Shown: one piece after another, positions 5,007-11,744 of the stretch
Numbering within the stretch: the stretch's first letter is position 1
How the letters are laid out: each line of letters begins with the position of its first letter
DNA from: an uncultured Asticcacaulis sp.
GTDB taxonomy: Bacteria > Pseudomonadota > Alphaproteobacteria > Caulobacterales > Caulobacteraceae
Direction: 5' to 3'
Assembly: GCA_946480125.1 (NCBI GenBank)
Contig: CAMLIY010000067.1
Location: 1 to 13,592, forward strand
DNA length: 13,592 nucleotides
Notes under the pieces: model-generated
The model's input: only the letters and a program-made list of their open reading frames with translations
Told to the model about the DNA's origin: nothing
Database searches by the model: none
Translations under genes and position numbers: made by a program

Positions 5007-5356
5007 GCCTACCCTCGCACCGCGCAGCGTCACGCATCAGTACCCGCTGCCAGTTGGCCGCCACCCTGCGCAGGCGCAACCAGCCACCGATCAATCCTGT
5101 GAACGATGACGCGGGCGCTTATCAGCCGATCGACACGGCAGAAATTAGCGAACCAGTCATGACGACCGTATTCGATGGTCCGGACGATATGCCGACCGGA
5201 CCCAACTTGCTCGCCGCGGCCATCGGCCTGGTCTTTTGCCTGCTGGCTACTGCAATCGCCATCGGCCTGATCGTGCTTATCTGGACCGGCATTCACGCCG
5301 CCGGCGCCTGGCTGTTTGAGCACTTCCCCACCCTTTTCCCTATCGATCCCAATTAG
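5003..5356 (+). CDS. Small membrane protein, TTG start
   Basis: A 117-aa protein if started at TTG 5003, which overlaps the preceding TGA (TTGA) and has GGGAGG (4989-4994) 8 bases upstream. A later ATG at 5159 has no comparable ribosome site. The N-terminal ~65 residues are hydrophilic and basic then acidic. Residues ~68-98 form a long hydrophobic segment (LLAAAIGLVFCLLATAIAIG then LIVLIWTGIHAAGAWLF), enough for one long or two short membrane passes. GLVFCLLAT matches ALVFCLAT in the upstream neighbour, and the DNA carries the same CCTGGTCTTTTGCCTG. Function unknown; the pair may act together at the host membrane. Confidence 0.62.
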   Translation: MSLPSHRAASRISTRCQLAATLRRRNQPPINPVNDDAGAYQPIDTAEISEPVMTTVFDGPDDMPTGPNLLAAAIGLVFCLLATAIAIGLIVLIWTGIHAAGAWLFEHFPTLFPIDPN

Positions 5357-5366
5357 GAGCGCATTC

Positions 5367-6221
5367 ATGTCGATCGAGACCGAAACCGCCGGCAGCGCGC
5401 CGGAAGACGTCACAAAAGCGCCAGCCCAGGAAGAATTATTTCCGGATCCCGCGCCCGAGGCCCAGCCGCTTCAGCCCTTCCTCTGCGCCGTATCGGCAGA
5501 CCTCTACCGTCGGGCTTGGCAGGCCCGCTCGAAGGATGCCACCCGCCACCGTATGACCGGCGTCTTTATCGAGCCGTGCGCCGATGGCGGCGCCACCCTG
5601 ACAGCGACAGACGGTCATTTCATGATCCAGGTGCGTGATCCGGACGGCTACGTCAAGGGCGCGGCCATCGTCAGTCTTAACGAGTTGATGTTGCGCGCCT
5701 GCAAGCCGCGCAAGGATGACCTGGAAACAACCGACCGAGTGCTGCTGATCAATTTCGAGGGCGGCGATCACCAGCCCGAGGCCGTCGTCGCCCATGTGCC
5801 GAATACAGATCCGGATATCAGCCGCGACAACGCCATGGATCTGTTCCGCGACCCGACAGGTATGGTCATCTGCGTCGAATACGGCCCCTTCATTATCAAC
5901 GAGAGCTTTCCGGACGCGGCTTTGATCCTGCCCAGGGGCGATGAGGTAGGCACATCGGGCGCAGCCATCAATGCCACGCTGCTGAAACCGATCATCGAGG
6001 CGCTGAAGCCGCCGTTCGGCAAAACCTGTCAGCTGCAGTTTTTCACCCAGGCGCACGAACCCGACACCTCACCCATGCTGGTCAAGCCCGAGCGGTTTGT
6101 CATGCCGCATGCCGGCGGCGGATTCTTCGAAGGCTTCGCCATCATCATGCCGATGCGCGGCGCCAGCGTAGCGACGCCCGGATTGCCTGACTGGGTGCGG
6201 ACCCAACGCCGCGCCACCTGA
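5367..6221 (+). CDS. Reduced DNA polymerase III beta-clamp-like protein
   Basis: The 284-aa protein resembles the C-terminal two-thirds of a bacterial sliding clamp. Residues 60-84 (RHRMTGVFIEP ... LTATDGHFM) match the domain II signature (ETRYYLNGGFL ... LRIAATDGRR in the neighbouring DnaN). Residues 178-191 (NESFPDAALILPRG) match DGSFPDYARVIPRG at the II/III junction. Residues 258-264 (AIIMPMR) match the terminal VVMPIR. Domain I has no counterpart, and from FPD to MPMR there are 84 residues against ~126 in DnaN, so the first half of domain III is also missing. The disordered acidic N-terminus contains QEELF (21-25), which fits the clamp-binding pattern QxxLF. The ATG has AGGAG upstream. 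It lies 120 bases before a small gene and the full clamp. It could modulate or compete with a clamp; a closed ring of its own is doubtful. Confidence 0.66.
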   Translation: MSIETETAGSAPEDVTKAPAQEELFPDPAPEAQPLQPFLCAVSADLYRRAWQARSKDATRHRMTGVFIEPCADGGATLTATDGHFMIQVRDPDGYVKGAAIVSLNELMLRACKPRKDDLETTDRVLLINFEGGDHQPEAVVAHVPNTDPDISRDNAMDLFRDPTGMVICVEYGPFIINESFPDAALILPRGDEVGTSGAAINATLLKPIIEALKPPFGKTCQLQFFTQAHEPDTSPMLVKPERFVMPHAGGGFFEGFAIIMPMRGASVATPGLPDWVRTQRRAT

Positions 6222-6341
6222 TTTTCCCTTCCGCAGGACCCGTTTAGGCAAACCTGCGGCAAGCGGCGGCCAGGCCCTCCTGACAGCCTCCCAGCCCCGA
6301 CGGCCTGGCCGCCAAGATCCTTTTTCATCCGAGAGACCCCC
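6222..6341. repeat. Intergenic gap with 12-bp perfect inverted repeat
   Basis: No gene is seen. GGCGGCCAGGCC (6265-6276) and its exact complement (6302-6313) enclose 25 bases. A T5 run starts 8 bases after the stem (6321-6325), too far for a good intrinsic terminator. It lies between the reduced clamp-like gene and the small gene preceding dnaN, where it could set relative expression of the two clamp-related genes by attenuation or RNA processing. Confidence 0.6.
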
Positions 6342-6548
6342 ATGCCCTTCTATCCCCTGGCAGACTATTTTGAAGGTGTCGACGATCGCCGCGAATGCGC
6401 GATCGACCTCGACCAGATCCTGTTAAGCCCCCCCCCGGCCGATCCGAAGCTTGCCGCCTTCCTGAAGCGCTGGGGCGAACCGTTGCGCGAGCTGCTGCTG
6501 GAATTCGACACAGCCGTTGTCGCCGGCGCGCATGAAGGGGACTGCTAA
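6342..6548 (+). CDS. Small acidic protein coupled to dnaN
   Basis: A 68-aa acidic, probably helical protein (FLKRWGEPLRELLLEFDTAVV) of unknown family. The ATG at 6342 has GAGAGA 5-10 bases upstream. The TAA stop shares bases with the dnaN start (TAATG at 6546-6550), so translation is probably coupled. A run of nine C (6428-6436) encodes a Ser-Pro-Pro-Pro stretch; slippage there would break this gene and uncouple dnaN. Its fixed position suggests a clamp-related accessory role, but nothing in the sequence shows one. Confidence 0.6.
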   Translation: MPFYPLADYFEGVDDRRECAIDLDQILLSPPPADPKLAAFLKRWGEPLRELLLEFDTAVVAGAHEGDC

Positions 6549-7678
6549 TGTATCTAATCATTGAACGCGCCGCCCTTATGGCTGGCCTCACACCTATCAT
6601 TAATGTCGTCGAGAACCGCAACACCATCCAGATCCTCCATAATGTCATGTTGCACACGAACGGCGACAGTTTGAGCTTTACAGGTACCGATCTCGATATC
6701 GAAATCAGCACACTGGCCACGGCCGAAATACAGACGCCCGGCCTGATCACCGTGCCGGCACGCCTGCTCGGCGATATCGCCCGTCGATCGGAGCCCGGCG
6801 CCGACATCTGTATTGCCTACGACAAGGCAAAGGATCCACGCGCCACGGTAAAGGTCGGCCGATCGAGCTACGTCCTACCAGTCCTGCCGGCCGAAGACTT
6901 CCCGATCATGTCGAATGTGGTCAATGGTGTATCCTTTGAGGTTTTGCCGAGCGATTTGGCCAGACTCATCGATAAGACCCGCCACGCCGTATCGACCGAA
7001 GAGACGCGCTATTATCTCAACGGAGGCTTCCTTCACGTTGTCAGCGAAGACGGCAACGCCTTCCTGCGCATTGCTGCCACGGATGGCCGTCGCGCCGCCA
7101 CCGCCGACATTCCGGCCCCGGAAGGCTCTGAAGACGTCAAGTCCGGACTGATCGTGCCACGGAAAACCCTCGCCTCAATTCGCGGCCTGCTGGACGCATC
7201 GAAGGCGCCGGCCGAGATCACCATGGGCGAGGCGAAGCTGTCGATCGCCGTTGGCGACACGCACCTGGTCTCTAAGGTCATTGACGGCAGTTTCCCTGAC
7301 TATGCGCGTGTCATCCCCCGCGGCGACGGGAACATCGTGGCCAAGATCAAAGGCAACGCCCTGTCGAAAGGCATCGAGCGCGCCACAATCATGGCCGAAG
7401 ACAAGGCCCGCAGCCTGCGCTGCAAATTTAGCAGCGGTGCGCTTAACCTGTCCTCGCGCTCGGAAACGGGCGGCCGTTCGGAGGTCGAGCTCGATATCGA
7501 GCAGCCGGACACAGGCACGATCGAGATCGGCGTCAACGCGAAATATCTCGACGACGTGGCCGGCCTGGTCGGTGAAGGCGACATGATCATTCATTTGCGC
7601 GGGGAAAGCGATGCGATCCGTATCGACGATGCCACCGACCCAAATGTGACCTACGTCGTCATGCCGATACGGGTGTAG
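6548..7678 (+). CDS. dnaN: DNA polymerase III beta subunit (sliding clamp)
   Basis: The 376-aa length is normal for a three-domain clamp. Domain I (1-~125) contains FTGTDLDIEI at 44-53 and PVLPAEDFP at 111-119. Domain II (~126-248) has RYYLNGGFL (154-162) and AATDGRR (176-182). Domain III begins at FPDYARVIPRGD (249-260) and ends in the canonical YVVMPIR (369-375). The protein would encircle DNA as a homodimer and tether a polymerase. The ATG overlaps the preceding stop, and the next gene begins three bases after the stop. A complete clamp encoded on an integrating element suggests that its replication, or recruitment of host polymerase or repair enzymes, uses its own clamp. It could be the host's own dnaN only if this were not an element; the surrounding phage genes argue against that. 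Confidence 0.93.
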   Translation: MYLIIERAALMAGLTPIINVVENRNTIQILHNVMLHTNGDSLSFTGTDLDIEISTLATAEIQTPGLITVPARLLGDIARRSEPGADICIAYDKAKDPRATVKVGRSSYVLPVLPAEDFPIMSNVVNGVSFEVLPSDLARLIDKTRHAVSTEETRYYLNGGFLHVVSEDGNAFLRIAATDGRRAATADIPAPEGSEDVKSGLIVPRKTLASIRGLLDASKAPAEITMGEAKLSIAVGDTHLVSKVIDGSFPDYARVIPRGDGNIVAKIKGNALSKGIERATIMAEDKARSLRCKFSSGALNLSSRSETGGRSEVELDIEQPDTGTIEIGVNAKYLDDVAGLVGEGDMIIHLRGESDAIRIDDATDPNVTYVVMPIRV

Positions 7679-7680
7679 CC

Positions 7681-8070
7681 ATGCTGAAAAGCCCCGCCCT
7701 ACGCCTGACCCAGGCCTGTGTCGCGAACGGCCACCCCTTGCCCGACGCTGCGTCTGTCAGTGTCCACGCCGGCGACCTCCGCACCTATATGAGTGAAGGC
7801 GCCAGCTGGAAAGAGCGCGCCTTCACGGCCGGCTTCACCACACCGGCCAATGAACCAGAATATTTCATTCGCATCCGCGCCCAGCGCACCGACAAGGGCT
7901 GGTTCATCTGCGCTGCCAGGCACGCGCCGAAGGGCTTTACCGACCTCACACCCTGGAAAGTCTTCGAGATCGTCGACGGCCAGGAAACCCAGCGTGGCGC
8001 CTATAGCACCCGTCAGGAGGCCCATGACTGCTGCCTGGCCTTCGCCGTCCGCCTGGCAAAGGAGATTTGA
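7681..8070 (+). CDS. Hypothetical protein between dnaN and the ParB-like gene
   Basis: A 129-aa soluble protein not assigned to a family. The middle is beta-like and aromatic (EYFIRIRAQRTDKGWFICAA, then FTDLTPWKVFEIV), and a C-terminal helix contains two adjacent cysteines (HDCCLAFAVRLAKEI). It begins three bases after the dnaN stop and ends four bases before the next ATG, with AAGGAG for that gene inside its last codons. It belongs to the replication/partition-like block of the operon; function unknown. Confidence 0.68.
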   Translation: MLKSPALRLTQACVANGHPLPDAASVSVHAGDLRTYMSEGASWKERAFTAGFTTPANEPEYFIRIRAQRTDKGWFICAARHAPKGFTDLTPWKVFEIVDGQETQRGAYSTRQEAHDCCLAFAVRLAKEI

Positions 8071-8073
8071 GCC

Positions 8074-10095
8074 ATGACCAATCTGTCCACGAAGCCTGTA
8101 ATCCAGGTCACCCTTTCCCAGCTCGGCATAGCCGCTGAGAATATGCGGGCTGGCGAAGCCGCTGACGATCAGATCACCGATCTCGCCGAGGCGCTCAAGG
8201 CCGGCCAGATCGTGCCAATGATGGTCCGAAAGGGCACTGAATCCGACCTTTATGAGTACCCTTTGCTCGACGGCCGCAGGCGCTTCCTCGCTTTCTCAAA
8301 GCTGTTCGACGACGGCTATATCAACGGCGATCACCCTATCAGCGTAGTTGTCTGCGAGACGCCGGAAGAGATCGCCGCCGCCGCTGTCGTGGTCAACACC
8401 TCCCGCCTCGGCGTAACGACGGCTGATTACCTGCTGGCCGTCAACCGTTTGACTAACGAACTGAAGACGACCGACGAGGTCGCACGTATCATGGGCCTGA
8501 CTCCCAAGCGCGTTGCCCAGTTAAGCCGCTTGGGCAGCGTAGGTCCAGAACTGATCGACCTCTATCGCCGGAATGTCATTACGCTCGAGATTGTGCGCGC
8601 CATTGCGCGGCTCGACCGACCCGACCTGCACGCCGGGTTTGCTGAAAAGGCGAGAAAATCACGGCTTGACCGCCGAGATATCGATGTCATGGCACAAGAG
8701 GCGATCGCCGCCGACAGCAATCTCGCCAGCTTCATCGATCTCAAGGACTACCAGGCCGCTGGGGGTAAAAGCGCGTCCGACCTGTTCGAGCAACAGGCCG
8801 ATCAACTGTTCGACATTAATCTGGTTCAAAAATTGTGGGCGGGCGGCACAGCACCGATCGCGGCGAAACTGAAAGATCTGGGGCTAAAGGTCATCCATAC
8901 GCCGAACGCCGGCAATAGCCACCCCAAAGGAATGACCACAATTCCATCCTGGGGATTTAAAACAACCAGCAAGGCCAGAGAGCGGGACGACGTCAGGGAC
9001 GAAATTAATGGCCTCAGTTCGAAGATGGGCGATGTTAGAAAAACTGGCGATCGCAAGGCTTACTTGGCGGCAGCTGAATTTCACGCCTTAAGGTCACTAT
9101 ATCTCGCCCGACTGAAAGCTCAGCCCCTGGAGATCCTCACTTGCCGCATGTCGTGTCCGTCACACGGTTCCGGCCTGTCATTGGAATTCTTCGTTTCCCA
9201 GGCCGATTACGACGCATATGAGGCCAAGCTGAAAGCCGACAGCGCCCAGCCGGATCGACAACCGGCAAAATACAGGTCCCCCGGTCCTGCCAAGGTTCCG
9301 GATACGCAGACCGAGGACGCGACCGACGGCTACTCAAAGGCTCTGCACCAGCGTGTTACACGGGTCGCGGGCCATGCCTTGGCGCGGACCTTGGCTGATC
9401 ACCCGGTAGCCGCCCTCGACCTACAGATCGCTACCCAGTTTCAACAGGCAGTCTTGGACGGACCCAATACAAACGACCATTACCGCCTGCTTACGGTTTC
9501 GGCCACACGGCAGGTCGAGGATGTCTCCACTCCCGATCTCATGCAGGATCCGATTATAAACACCCTGCTGAACTACAAGCGTATTTACGAGGACGCCAAG
9601 CAGCACCCGTTCGTGTGGATTCAGCAGATGGCCATGGAAGAAAAGATCGAACTTCTTGCCTTGGTGACCGCGCTGCAGGTATCAGCCTTCGAAGTCGAGC
9701 CCGCCTGGCGCCGCGGTCATCCGCGCGCTCAAGCCGCGCACGTCGCTCTAGCGATCGGCCATGATATCCGTGACTGGTGGATGCCGGATGCGGAATTCTA
9801 CACTGCCTGCAGCAAGAAGCAGCTGATCGGCTTCCTGGAAGAAATGCAGACCGACCCGCTGATTTTGTCGGTGTGGGCCAAGCAGAAACGCGGCGAGCTT
9901 GCACTTACCGTTCTGGATAAGGCAACCAGAGAACGGTGGGTACCGCGCACTTTCCACTTCACCCTGCTTCCGAACATCGAGACGCCGGCGCTTGATTCCG
10001 ATCTCGACGAGGCGATTACCGTCGACGACGGTGATCCGGACTTAGACACTTTCGATCCGGAAGAGATCAAAGAAGATCATGAGGTGCCGGCATGA
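8074..10095 (+). CDS. Long ParB/RepB/Spo0J-family protein
   Basis: A 673-aa protein. Residues ~10-112 are the ParB N-terminal CTPase/nuclease-like domain, with the box II counterpart LLDGRRRFLAF (64-74; GERRxRA in classical ParB) and NTSRLG (108-113; ENxxR in ParB). Residues ~131-155 are the HTH (TTDEVARIMGLTPKRVAQLSRLG). A region around 205-245 (FIDLKDYQAAGGKSASDLFE) resembles the long plasmid-type ParB subfamily. The remaining ~400 residues are not recognised. The last 35 residues are strongly acidic. AAGGAG precedes the ATG. No ParA ATPase is present in the window, so a role in ParA-driven partition is not shown; a DNA-bound CTP switch acting in replication or regulation is equally possible. 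The next gene overlaps by ATGA. Confidence 0.82.
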   Translation: MTNLSTKPVIQVTLSQLGIAAENMRAGEAADDQITDLAEALKAGQIVPMMVRKGTESDLYEYPLLDGRRRFLAFSKLFDDGYINGDHPISVVVCETPEEIAAAAVVVNTSRLGVTTADYLLAVNRLTNELKTTDEVARIMGLTPKRVAQLSRLGSVGPELIDLYRRNVITLEIVRAIARLDRPDLHAGFAEKARKSRLDRRDIDVMAQEAIAADSNLASFIDLKDYQAAGGKSASDLFEQQADQLFDINLVQKLWAGGTAPIAAKLKDLGLKVIHTPNAGNSHPKGMTTIPSWGFKTTSKARERDDVRDEINGLSSKMGDVRKTGDRKAYLAAAEFHALRSLYLARLKAQPLEILTCRMSCPSHGSGLSLEFFVSQADYDAYEAKLKADSAQPDRQPAKYRSPGPAKVPDTQTEDATDGYSKALHQRVTRVAGHALARTLADHPVAALDLQIATQFQQAVLDGPNTNDHYRLLTVSATRQVEDVSTPDLMQDPIINTLLNYKRIYEDAKQHPFVWIQQMAMEEKIELLALVTALQVSAFEVEPAWRRGHPRAQAAHVALAIGHDIRDWWMPDAEFYTACSKKQLIGFLEEMQTDPLILSVWAKQKRGELALTVLDKATRERWVPRTFHFTLLPNIETPALDSDLDEAITVDDGDPDLDTFDPEEIKEDHEVPA

Positions 10096-10247
10096 TCAGC
10101 TTCCCCATCTGGCCCGGATATCGGGCGTTTCACGCAGCCAAGAAAGCCGCCCGCGAGGTCGGCCGCCCCGAGCCCACGCGCAGCGAGTTTGCCGCCACCC
10201 AGCCTCGGCACATCCCCGTTCTCACTCGCATTCAACAGGCGCATTGA
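10092..10247 (+). CDS. Small basic peptide (51 aa) between parB-like and gp37-like genes
   Basis: The ATG shares bases with the ParB-like stop (ATGA at 10092-10095), and the 51-residue frame ends one base before the next ATG (10249), filling the gap exactly. The peptide is basic (HAAKKAAREVGRPEPTR) with an aromatic start (SFPIWPGYRAF). No family recognised. The fit to the operon spacing is the main reason to call it real. Confidence 0.5.
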   Translation: MISFPIWPGYRAFHAAKKAAREVGRPEPTRSEFAATQPRHIPVLTRIQQAH

Positions 10248-10248
10248 T

Positions 10249-11409
10249 ATGAGCACCGGTATCACCTGGACCGAGGAAACCTGGAATCCGATCGTCGGCT
10301 GTTCGATCGTCAGCAAGGGCTGTACCAACTGCTACGCCATGCAATGGGCCGGGCAGCGCATGGACGGCAACCCCAAATCGCCGCACTATGCCGGCACCAC
10401 GAAACAGGTCAACGGCCACCATGTCTGGACGGGCAAGCTGGCTAGGGCACCGGAGGCGACGCGGTTGAAGCCGCTGCGCTGGACGCGGCCGCGTATGATT
10501 TTCGTCAACAGCATGTCGGACCTGTTTCATGAGGCCGTGCCCGATGAATGGATCGATCAGATCTTCGCCGTCATGGCGCTCACGCCCCAGCACACCTATC
10601 AGATCCTGACCAAGCGTCCGGAGCGCATGAAGGCGTATATATCGAACGCCGCCACTCGTGGCCGCGTCCTCGATCTCGCGTTGGCAATGAAGGAGCTTCC
10701 TCACAACTGGGCCTGGCCCCTGAATAATGTCTGGCTTGGCGTGTCGGTCGAAGACCAGGCCACAGCCGACGAGCGCATTCCCCAGCTACTGGAGACGCCG
10801 GCAGCGGTGCGGTGGATCTCGGCCGAGCCACTGCTTGGCCCGATCGACCTGAACATGATCAAGGCGCCCGACGACCCGGAAGATCCGGACGGCCGCTATA
10901 CTATGAATGTACTCAGCGCCGATGACTATTACACCGAGTGGTTTGATAGCGGTTATAATAGCGGCACCGATGGTCCGGAGCGGACGCGCATCGACTGGGT
11001 TGTTGCCGGCGGAGAAAGCGGTGCCGTCGCACGGCCGATGCATCCGGAGTGGGTCCGCCAGTTGCGTGATCAATGCGCTACCGAAGAATTTTCAGTTCCG
11101 TTCTTTTTCAAGCAATGGGGCGAATGGAAACCGATCTGCGAAGGTCCAAGCGACTGGAGCGCGGCGTACTATAAATCGATACGGGGCTCGAAAGACCCCC
11201 AGCGCCAAGCCGCCTATGACGACATTTATGGCAAGAAATGCACCGTCGATAGCACGATCCTGCATATAGACGGATCAAGGCATGGCGCGGCCGACATCGG
11301 AGCCTTTCAGGCCGGCAGTGGCAGCATGACAACATTTAAGATCGGCAAAGCCACCGCTGGCGACCTGCTCGACGGTGTCCAGCACCATAACTGGCCCGTG
11401 GTGAGCTGA
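10249..11409 (+). CDS. Phage Gp37/Gp68-family (DUF5131) protein, radical-SAM-like
   Basis: A 386-aa protein with strong family signatures: ITWTEETWNPIVGC at the N-terminus, FVNSMSDLFHEAVP, MALTPQHTYQILTKRPERM, NVWLGVSVEDQ, ISAEPLLGP, VVAGGESG, ARPMHPEWVRQLRDQC, and VPFFFKQWGEW. Cysteines C18, C25 and C28 (C-x6-C-x2-C, followed by YA) fit a radical-SAM-like [4Fe-4S] site. The spacing differs from the classical Cx3Cx2C, and the substrate of the family is unknown. A start at 10249 is used because the conserved block begins at residue 4 and the ATG follows the upstream stop by one base. Relative to my memory of the family there is an acidic Tyr-rich insertion around residues 205-240. The stop overlaps the next start (TGATG). 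Likely a nucleic-acid or nucleotide-modifying enzyme; this is inference. Confidence 0.85.
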   Translation: MSTGITWTEETWNPIVGCSIVSKGCTNCYAMQWAGQRMDGNPKSPHYAGTTKQVNGHHVWTGKLARAPEATRLKPLRWTRPRMIFVNSMSDLFHEAVPDEWIDQIFAVMALTPQHTYQILTKRPERMKAYISNAATRGRVLDLALAMKELPHNWAWPLNNVWLGVSVEDQATADERIPQLLETPAAVRWISAEPLLGPIDLNMIKAPDDPEDPDGRYTMNVLSADDYYTEWFDSGYNSGTDGPERTRIDWVVAGGESGAVARPMHPEWVRQLRDQCATEEFSVPFFFKQWGEWKPICEGPSDWSAAYYKSIRGSKDPQRQAAYDDIYGKKCTVDSTILHIDGSRHGAADIGAFQAGSGSMTTFKIGKATAGDLLDGVQHHNWPVVS

Positions 11410-11744
11410 TGAGCGCAGCCCATGCCATTCCGGAAGCCTGGCCTCTGTTCCTTTGCGTGGAACAGTTGGAGGCTTACCTTGGCATGGATATTCGCACCAT
11501 CCGCCATATCTGCCCTGTGGCACCCCTCGATTTCGGCAACAGCCTAGTGCGCTACCATCGTCTGCAGATTGACGCCTGGGCCGCTACCTTGCCGCCGCGC
11601 TTGCCTAAGTCGGCGTCAAACGTTAACACTCCGGAGTCCGGGCCTATGCCGGCGGCCGACCAGGTCGAGACCCCTCGCCTCAGTCCGGCCGAAAAGGCAC
11701 GCCGCCGGGCGCAGGAGAAACAGAAATGGCCGAAGGCGAGCTAA
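11409..11744 (+). CDS. Excisionase-like HTH protein
   Basis: A 111-aa protein. Residues ~15-62 look like a MerR/AlpA-type winged HTH (FLCVEQLEAYLGMDIRTIRHI ... SLVRYHRLQIDAWAATLP, recognition helix and wing). The C-terminal ~45 residues are a disordered tail ending in a basic Arg/Lys/Gln-rich helix (EKARRRAQEKQK). It lies immediately upstream of the integrase, overlapping it by 19 bases, and the integrase ribosome site (GGAG) is inside its last codons. Position and fold suggest a recombination directionality factor that bends DNA at the attachment site. A plain transcription regulator is the alternative. Confidence 0.65.
   Translation: MSAAHAIPEAWPLFLCVEQLEAYLGMDIRTIRHICPVAPLDFGNSLVRYHRLQIDAWAATLPPRLPKSASNVNTPESGPMPAADQVETPRLSPAEKARRRAQEKQKWPKAS

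Noticed and set aside
5436..6056. Long open frame opposite the clamp-like gene
   Set aside because: Typical antisense shadow in GC-rich coding DNA; the plus-strand product has clamp motifs and a ribosome site.
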